The notes under the pieces are model-generated. The model was not told where the DNA came from, did not search any database, and saw only the letters and a list, made by a program, of their open reading frames with translations. Position numbers and translations under genes: made by a program. A stretch of DNA of 17,458 nt from Candidatus Peribacterales bacterium (lineage in GTDB: Bacteria > Patescibacteriota > Gracilibacteria > Peribacterales > Peribacteraceae): assembly GCA_020059985.1 (NCBI GenBank), contig JAGVCI010000076.1, positions 1-17,458 on the forward strand, given 5' to 3'. Positions 12,965 through 17,458 of the stretch are shown in pieces (position 1 is the stretch's first letter; each line of letters opens with the position of its first letter).

Positions 12965-14041
12965 CTAGCGCGAAAGCCCAAGGATTGTTTCCGCTGCTTT
13001 TGTGTCTGCCGCTGCAAATTTCCATTCACCTGATTGAACTTTCTTCTTCGTGAGAATCGTCGGAAGTTTTTTTGCGAGTTCTTCCTTCGACATGAAGAGC
13101 TCTGCAGCCCCGATCCGCACTGCCGTGTACTTCTTTGGGTCCGCGGCGCCCGGTTGATAGGAGATCGGAGACCGACCGAGGATTTTGGCTTCCACTAGGG
13201 CTTTACTGCACATCCCAATGATCACATCCGCATGCCACAACAGGGGTTCGACCGGGTCAGCGCCCGAAAGTATCTTCCATTCAATCGTCTTCACACTACT
13301 CGGATGCATCTTTTCTCCTTCGGAGGGGTGCAACTTCTCGAGGACGAGGATTTTTTTGTGACTTTTCTCGAGTAATTCCGCGAGATCTTCTCTCACGATA
13401 TTTTCCTGGAACCCAACATAGGGTCCATGCGTTCCGTGCTCACCGGGTGCGCTCCCATATCCTCTTGCAATTGCTTCGGAGAGAAAGAGCACGGAGATCG
13501 TATCATTTACGTCTTGTAACAGACTTGGAACCGGCGGGGGATTCGTATGATAGATTTGACTGCGCTCCGCGATCTCGGCGAGAGCGGGACTTCCAGTAAT
13601 GTGGAGAATATTTTCCGGAATGTTTTCTTCCATCGCGAACTTGCTCGCAGTTTCATCCGGAACACAGATTGCATCCGGCAGATATTTTCCAATCGCGCCA
13701 TCTTCATCCTGGAAACGCAGTGCGAAGTTGTACCATTCATCGACGACTGCTGTGCTTCTGATGTTCATCTTCTTCGTTGCTGCTGTTAAATAGCGCTCAC
13801 TTTTGATAGTTCCTGTCGTGCCTACAATCAATGCATCAATCTTTTTCGAACTTAAAAACTCCATAGCTTCTTTCTCCGATGTAATCATTCGTGCTTCAGA
13901 TTCCACAGCTGCGCTTGCGAACAGTGGCTCAGTCACTGGGGACGACAACACATGCAGGAGTTGTCCCTGCGCGAATGCCTCTCGGATCACGGGGATCAGC
14001 TCTTTCGCACCGCCCGCATCAGTCGCGACGAACAAGATCAT
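12965..14041 (-). CDS. Putative GT-B-like glycosyltransferase or sugar epimerase, 358 aa
   Basis: A soluble protein of two alpha/beta halves. The N-terminus (MILFVATDAGGAKELIPVIREA) has the Gly-rich loop after the first strand seen in GT-B transferases and UDP-GlcNAc 2-epimerase-like proteins. The C-terminal half contains HADVIIGMCSKALVEAKILGRSPISYQPG. This is the usual GT-B pattern of a donor-binding loop in which a small and an acidic residue precede the last helices. It is the last gene of the four-gene glycan operon and overlaps the formyltransferase by 4 nt (ATGA). Its expected job is to transfer or further process the amino sugar made by the upstream genes. I cannot name a family with certainty; capsule/CDP-glycerol-type transferases are alternatives. 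Confidence 0.55.
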   Translation of the reverse strand: MILFVATDAGGAKELIPVIREAFAQGQLLHVLSSPVTEPLFASAAVESEARMITSEKEAMEFLSSKKIDALIVGTTGTIKSERYLTAATKKMNIRSTAVVDEWYNFALRFQDEDGAIGKYLPDAICVPDETASKFAMEENIPENILHITGSPALAEIAERSQIYHTNPPPVPSLLQDVNDTISVLFLSEAIARGYGSAPGEHGTHGPYVGFQENIVREDLAELLEKSHKKILVLEKLHPSEGEKMHPSSVKTIEWKILSGADPVEPLLWHADVIIGMCSKALVEAKILGRSPISYQPGAADPKKYTAVRIGAAELFMSKEELAKKLPTILTKKKVQSGEWKFAAADTKAAETILGLSR

Positions 14042-14718
14042 TGGAATTTAGCTTTTAGTTGCTGAAAAACGTCATCCGGCATCGGCTTATGGTACGCGCC
14101 CTCCTCGCCCGGAATGAAGTCCCTCTCAGTGAGGTCACCATCGAGAAGTTGTTTGATCGTTCGTGCGAGGAGATCGAACCCTCCGAGATATGCTTTCACA
14201 CGGATGTCTTGATACGAATCATCATCGTTAATCGTGATTGCCTCCTTCGCGAGGATCGGACCGCGATCGATGTCTTCGGTCATCAGGTGAATAGTGTTTC
14301 CCACAGGATCGCCGTTCCAGAGTGCCCACTCGACGCAACTGCATCCGCGATACTCAGGGAGAAGTCCTGGATGACAGTTGAGCACGCCAAGCGATGCAGC
14401 GTCGAGAATTTTTTGCGGGAGAATTCTCGGCGTCCCTGCATTCACAAGTGCATCGATCTTCTCTTTCTTCACCAGTGCAATGCATTCATCCGATGAATGA
14501 GAGGGAACGGAGACGAAGGAGAGATTTCTCTTAAACTTCGCGAGATCCATCTGCGGCATCTGGTCACCGGTGCGCTCCAAGAAAATTCTCCTGTTCTTCT
14601 CGGAATATTTTTCCGGATCGAGGATCACGGAGTGGATCGGGACATCGTGACGAAGAAAAGCCTCGATCACGTAGCCGAGGATCGGACTGTCCTCCGTGCT
14701 GAGAAGAGAAATACGCAT
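14038..14718 (-). CDS. Formyltransferase of the Fmt/ArnA type, probably sugar N-formyltransferase
   Basis: A 226-residue protein from ATG 14718, 1 nt after the aminotransferase stop; the frame is open upstream to 14775 but that is inside the previous gene. The formyltransferase triad is visible: N114 and H116 in LNCHPGLLPEYRG and D151 in MTEDIDRGPIL. These are the residues that use 10-formyl-tetrahydrofolate in Fmt, PurN and sugar N-formyltransferases. It is too short to carry the C-terminal tRNA-binding domain of methionyl-tRNA formyltransferase. Its place directly after a sugar aminotransferase indicates that it formylates the new amino group of a nucleotide sugar. A different acceptor cannot be excluded. 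Confidence 0.85.
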   Translation of the reverse strand: MRISLLSTEDSPILGYVIEAFLRHDVPIHSVILDPEKYSEKNRRIFLERTGDQMPQMDLAKFKRNLSFVSVPSHSSDECIALVKKEKIDALVNAGTPRILPQKILDAASLGVLNCHPGLLPEYRGCSCVEWALWNGDPVGNTIHLMTEDIDRGPILAKEAITINDDDSYQDIRVKAYLGGFDLLARTIKQLLDGDLTERDFIPGEEGAYHKPMPDDVFQQLKAKFQ

Positions 14719-14719
14719 C

Positions 14720-16000
14720 TTACGAGAGTGAGGAGACCACTTTATCGATGCCAGCGAGGACATCATCGATGTCATCCAACGTCTGCGGGTGACAGAGATA
14801 GGCGTTCACGAGCAATTCTTTGTCCTGGAGCTCTTCCACGACTGGCGCAGCACCAGGAGCGTAATTTGGCTTAGACTGGGCATTTTCTGGCGCCTTCCAC
14901 GGGTAGCCATGGTTAAACGCGAGGCGGCGCTGGAAGATCGGGAGCATGTAGAGCGGTTTCACGTAGCCAGCGGCGAATGGGATTCCTTCGGCGGCGAGTG
15001 CGGCGACGAAATCTTTGCGGCTCGTCCCGCCACATTTCTCTTCGAGGTACCGCAGTGGCGCAACGTAGAACGTTGCCTCGCGATCACGGAGATCAGGAGC
15101 AACGAGACACGGATACTTCTTCATTCCGTCATAGAGTGCGTGCACCATCTCGACTCTTCTTTCATTCAGTTTCGGTAATTTCTTAAGTTGCTCCTTCGCA
15201 ATTGCTGCTTGGATCTCGGTGAGACGGTAATTAAATCCAATGATATTTTCGATCTTTGTGTAGTTCGCTGGTTCCGTCACTGCTTCGCCGTGATTGCGGA
15301 TCATCTGCAATCTCTTTGCGGTCTCATCATCATTCGTCACACAGAGTCCACCTTCTCCACATTGCACGGTTTTATGAACGTTGAAGCTGAAGACGCCAAC
15401 ATTCCCGAAAGTGCCCACGTGCTTTCCTTTGAACTTCGCGCCCCACGCTTGTGCGCAATCTTCGATCACTTTCAGTTTGTGTTCTTTGGCAATCTCCATG
15501 ATCTCGTCCATCTGCGCTGGGATTCCGAACTGATGCACAACCAAGATCGCTTTCGTTCGCTCGGTGATGCATTTTCGAATCGATGCGGGGTCCAAGCTGG
15601 TCGTATCCTTCACGACATCCGCGAAGACGGGAATTGCTCCGTAGAGGAGAGGCGCCATAGCGCAGGCGCTCATCGTGTAGGGCGACGTAATCACTTCGTC
15701 TCCGTACCCAAGTCCGAGCGCTCCCACTGCGGCGTAGAGCCCCGATGTTGCACTGTTCACGCTCACGACGTGCTTCGCCCCGATCATGTCGCGTGCCATG
15801 GCTTCGAGGGACTGCACCTCTGGTCCGCCGAGGAAGCTATAGGGCGGAGGAGGCGTGTAGGCGCCCTGGAAGAGCGATAGCCGTTTGCCATCAATGACGC
15901 GAATTGCTGCTTCCTTTTCCTCTTTCCCTATCGAATTCCCCTCTAGCCACGGCTTGGACCGGATGGGTTTTCCGCCGTTGATGGCGAGAGAATTGGTCAT
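14720..16000 (-). CDS. DegT/DnrJ/EryC1-family PLP sugar aminotransferase
   Basis: A 426-residue protein from ATG 16000, which overlaps the dehydrogenase stop by 4 nt (ATGA). The frame is open upstream to 16111 but lies inside the previous gene. The N-terminus LAINGGKPIRSKPW is standard for the family. SATSGLYAA (83-91) binds the cofactor phosphate, EDCAQAWGA (180-188) has the Asp that holds the pyridine nitrogen, and K210 in SFNVHKTVQCGEGG forms the Schiff base. It uses glutamate to turn a keto sugar nucleotide into an amino sugar. The preceding Gfo/Idh enzyme is the likely source of the keto sugar, as in WbpB/WbpE-type pairs. Confidence 0.93.
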   Translation of the reverse strand: MTNSLAINGGKPIRSKPWLEGNSIGKEEKEAAIRVIDGKRLSLFQGAYTPPPPYSFLGGPEVQSLEAMARDMIGAKHVVSVNSATSGLYAAVGALGLGYGDEVITSPYTMSACAMAPLLYGAIPVFADVVKDTTSLDPASIRKCITERTKAILVVHQFGIPAQMDEIMEIAKEHKLKVIEDCAQAWGAKFKGKHVGTFGNVGVFSFNVHKTVQCGEGGLCVTNDDETAKRLQMIRNHGEAVTEPANYTKIENIIGFNYRLTEIQAAIAKEQLKKLPKLNERRVEMVHALYDGMKKYPCLVAPDLRDREATFYVAPLRYLEEKCGGTSRKDFVAALAAEGIPFAAGYVKPLYMLPIFQRRLAFNHGYPWKAPENAQSKPNYAPGAAPVVEELQDKELLVNAYLCHPQTLDDIDDVLAGIDKVVSSLS

Positions 16001-16935
16001 CGGCGAGCCTTGCGCTTGGCGGCGAAGAGAATATCCATGGTTCCTTTTGCGGAGGAGAAATCGGTTCCTGCGATCATCGGGTTTTTCTTTCCGCGGAGCG
16101 TCTCCGCGCATGCAGTATAGAGTGAGGCGATCGTCTGTGTCGGGGGATCGACCTTTTCATGCGACTCGAAAAGAATCCGCGGAGCGTAGGTGGAGGCGTG
16201 CGCGCGGTCGATGAAGATGTCGTCCCAATAGATCCGGAGTCTCGCCTTCGTGAAGAAGATCTCCGCTTCGAAGACGCTATAGGGGAGAGTGGGATCGCCA
16301 TCCAGGTGGATCGTCATCTTCGGGAATTTCTTCGCTTTTAGATCCACCGCGAGGATTGGATCATCCTTAAACCGTACGGCTCCGCGCTTTTTCGCATTCA
16401 CAAATTTCAATTCGCCAAAGAACATTCGCAGTGTGTCGACCGCGTGCACAGCGATGTGCATCCATCCTGCATAGTATTTCCATTCCACGGAAATCGGTTT
16501 CCCAAATTTCCCCGATTGGATCGCTTTAGCCAGCTTCTGAAATCCAGTATTAAATCTTCGACTGTGATCAACAATCACGCGTGTCTTCGTTTTTTTAAGG
16601 ATCGCCGAAAGATTCTTCAGTTCTTTCTCGGACATACAGAGCGGCTTCTCGATGATCACAAGACGCGGTGCGTGCTTAGATTTCACCACATTTGTGAGCA
16701 CACTCGCGTGCGTGTCATCCGGTGTGATGATCGCGACGATATCGAGTTTCTCTTTCAGAAAATCTTCGATCTTCGTGAATACTTTCGCTTTTCGCTTCTT
16801 CGCAAAATCCGTCGCGCTCTTGCGATTCGTATCGCACACGCTCGTCAGGTTCATCCCCGAAAGACTCGCAATGGCATCTGCGTGCACCGTGGCAAATTTT
16901 CCTGTGCCGATGATGCCGCAGCGCAAAGCCGGCAT
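15997..16935 (-). CDS. Gfo/Idh/MocA-family NAD(P)-dependent sugar dehydrogenase
   Basis: A 312-residue protein. The Rossmann start CGIIGTGKFATVHADAI (6-22) is followed by the family EKP motif (E96-K97-P98 in VIIEKPLCMS), in which Lys97 is catalytic. H164 and D167 in HIAVHAVD form the conserved H-x2-D of the C-terminal domain. Such enzymes oxidise a sugar hydroxyl or reduce a keto sugar. Being first in an operon with an aminotransferase and a formyltransferase, it probably makes the 3- or 4-keto sugar nucleotide for amination. The ATG has no SD; TATAGT lies exactly 6 nt upstream, overlapping the stop codon of the cobalamin adenosyltransferase gene, so the operon may have its own leaderless promoter. 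Confidence 0.88.
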   Translation of the reverse strand: MPALRCGIIGTGKFATVHADAIASLSGMNLTSVCDTNRKSATDFAKKRKAKVFTKIEDFLKEKLDIVAIITPDDTHASVLTNVVKSKHAPRLVIIEKPLCMSEKELKNLSAILKKTKTRVIVDHSRRFNTGFQKLAKAIQSGKFGKPISVEWKYYAGWMHIAVHAVDTLRMFFGELKFVNAKKRGAVRFKDDPILAVDLKAKKFPKMTIHLDGDPTLPYSVFEAEIFFTKARLRIYWDDIFIDRAHASTYAPRILFESHEKVDPPTQTIASLYTACAETLRGKKNPMIAGTDFSSAKGTMDILFAAKRKARR

Positions 16936-16941
16936 GGGCCC

Positions 16942-16947
16942 ACTATA
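16942..16947 (-). promoter_or_regulatory. -10 element inside the end of the adenosyltransferase gene
   Basis: TATAGT on the minus strand (16947 to 16942, 5/6 match) contains the TAG stop of the upstream gene. It predicts a transcript start on the A of ATG 16935. No convincing -35 is seen. Confidence 0.45.
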
Positions 16948-17458
16948 CCTGTGTCTCCTCCACCTTTTCCTCTCGATTGACGAGTCTTGCAGCGAGGAAA
17001 AGATAGTCGCTGAGGCGATTTAAGTAGATATTCACATCCGTGTTCGTTTCCTCGTTTTCGGTGAGTTCTACGCAGAACCGTTCCGCTCTGCGACAGACCG
17101 TTCGTGCGAGGTGCAGCAGCGAACCCGCGCGCGAGCCGCTCGGGAGAATGAAGCGCTGGAGCAGCGGAAGAGTCGGCTCGACCGCGTTGATCCATCCTTC
17201 GATCTCGGTGATGTGTTGCTTCTCAATTCTCTGAATCTTCGCATTGCTCGTTATGGGAGTCGCAAGGTCCGCACCGACAATGAAGAGCGCGCGTTGGACG
17301 ATCTCCAAATGTTCGCGAATCATTTTCGGAATCGTTTGTTCCGCGAGCACCACACCGAGCACCGAGTTCAGTTCATCCACAGTTCCGTACGCGTGGATGC
17401 GCGGAGAAGATTTCGACACACGTAGTCCGCCGAAGAGACCAGTCTTTCCTTTGTCGCC
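16943..17458 (-). CDS. PduO-type ATP:cob(I)alamin adenosyltransferase (5' end cut by window)
   Basis: The frame is open from the window edge at 17458 to TAG at 16943, showing 171 residues and lacking only the extreme N-terminus. The first visible residues GDKGKTGLFGGLRVSK are the ATP-binding P-loop-like region of the PduO family. AYGTVDELNSVLG follows, and later FILPSGSRAGSLLHLARTVCRRAER, the conserved second helix pair. The enzyme moves adenosyl from ATP to cob(I)alamin to make coenzyme B12. GTG 17419 is within the gene and not the true start. It precedes the glycan operon by 7 nt but has no obvious link to it; a client such as a class II ribonucleotide reductase would lie elsewhere. Confidence 0.93.
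   Translation of the reverse strand, partial: GDKGKTGLFGGLRVSKSSPRIHAYGTVDELNSVLGVVLAEQTIPKMIREHLEIVQRALFIVGADLATPITSNAKIQRIEKQHITEIEGWINAVEPTLPLLQRFILPSGSRAGSLLHLARTVCRRAERFCVELTENEETNTDVNIYLNRLSDYLFLAARLVNREEKVEETQV

Noticed and set aside
14719..14775. Longer start for the formyltransferase at 14775
   Set aside because: The extra residues lie inside the aminotransferase gene, and the family fold begins at MRISLLSTED from ATG 14718.

Overview
The window reads as a chromosomal piece of a small-genome, gene-dense bacterium with roughly balanced base composition and the standard genetic code (TAA, TGA and TAG all end recognisable genes). Genes abut or overlap by 4 nt, many large genes have no Shine-Dalgarno (SD) sequence, and core genes (pheT, ahcY, a family X DNA polymerase, tRNA-Ser) sit among glycan-building genes. 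This would fit a Candidate Phyla Radiation lineage such as Peregrinibacteria/Peribacteria. That placement is inference; the sequence contains no rRNA or marker set that settles it.

Layout. 1-1964: a truncated GT39-type membrane glycosyltransferase and a small exported protein on the minus strand, divergent from a dolichyl-phosphate-mannose-synthase-like GT2 fused to a GtrA membrane domain. 2003-2738: two unrecognised small proteins that overlap each other. 2735-4986 (minus): UDP-glucose dehydrogenase and UDP-glucuronate 4-epimerase, overlapping by 4 nt. 5034-7270 (plus): a PfkB kinase, probably adenosine kinase, and S-adenosylhomocysteine hydrolase, together an SAH recycling pair. 7386-8879 (plus): about 1.5 kb with no long gene but five tiny genes (32, 51, 60, 49 and 49 aa), each with a purine-rich or SD-like ribosome site and each followed by its own hairpin. 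Three of them carry CxxC-type zinc-binding motifs. 8977-9927: a family X DNA polymerase without the PHP domain. 9928-10260: a hairpin-rich spacer containing tRNA-Ser(GGA) on the minus strand. 10261-10497 (minus): a small two-helix membrane protein. 10600-12960: pheT. 12965-17458 (minus): a tightly packed glycan operon (Gfo/Idh/MocA dehydrogenase, DegT aminotransferase, formyltransferase, putative GT-B-like glycosyltransferase) preceded by a truncated PduO-type cobalamin adenosyltransferase.

How the genes work together. Ugd and the epimerase supply UDP-glucuronate and UDP-galacturonate. The 12965-16935 operon has the order expected for making an N-formylated amino sugar: oxidise, transaminate, formylate, transfer. 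The GT2-GtrA and GT39 proteins are of the kind that load sugars on a polyprenyl carrier and transfer them outside the membrane. AhcY and the kinase clear SAH and adenosine left by methylation.

The part most worth a second look is 7386-8879, a tandem array of single-gene units for tiny basic Cys/His proteins. Three of the units share an upstream box (YTCATTKWCAYCATC); in two of them it is followed at identical spacing by CYGTCC. These SD-led genes contrast with several larger genes whose start codon lies exactly 6 nt after a -10-like hexamer, which suggests leaderless mRNAs.
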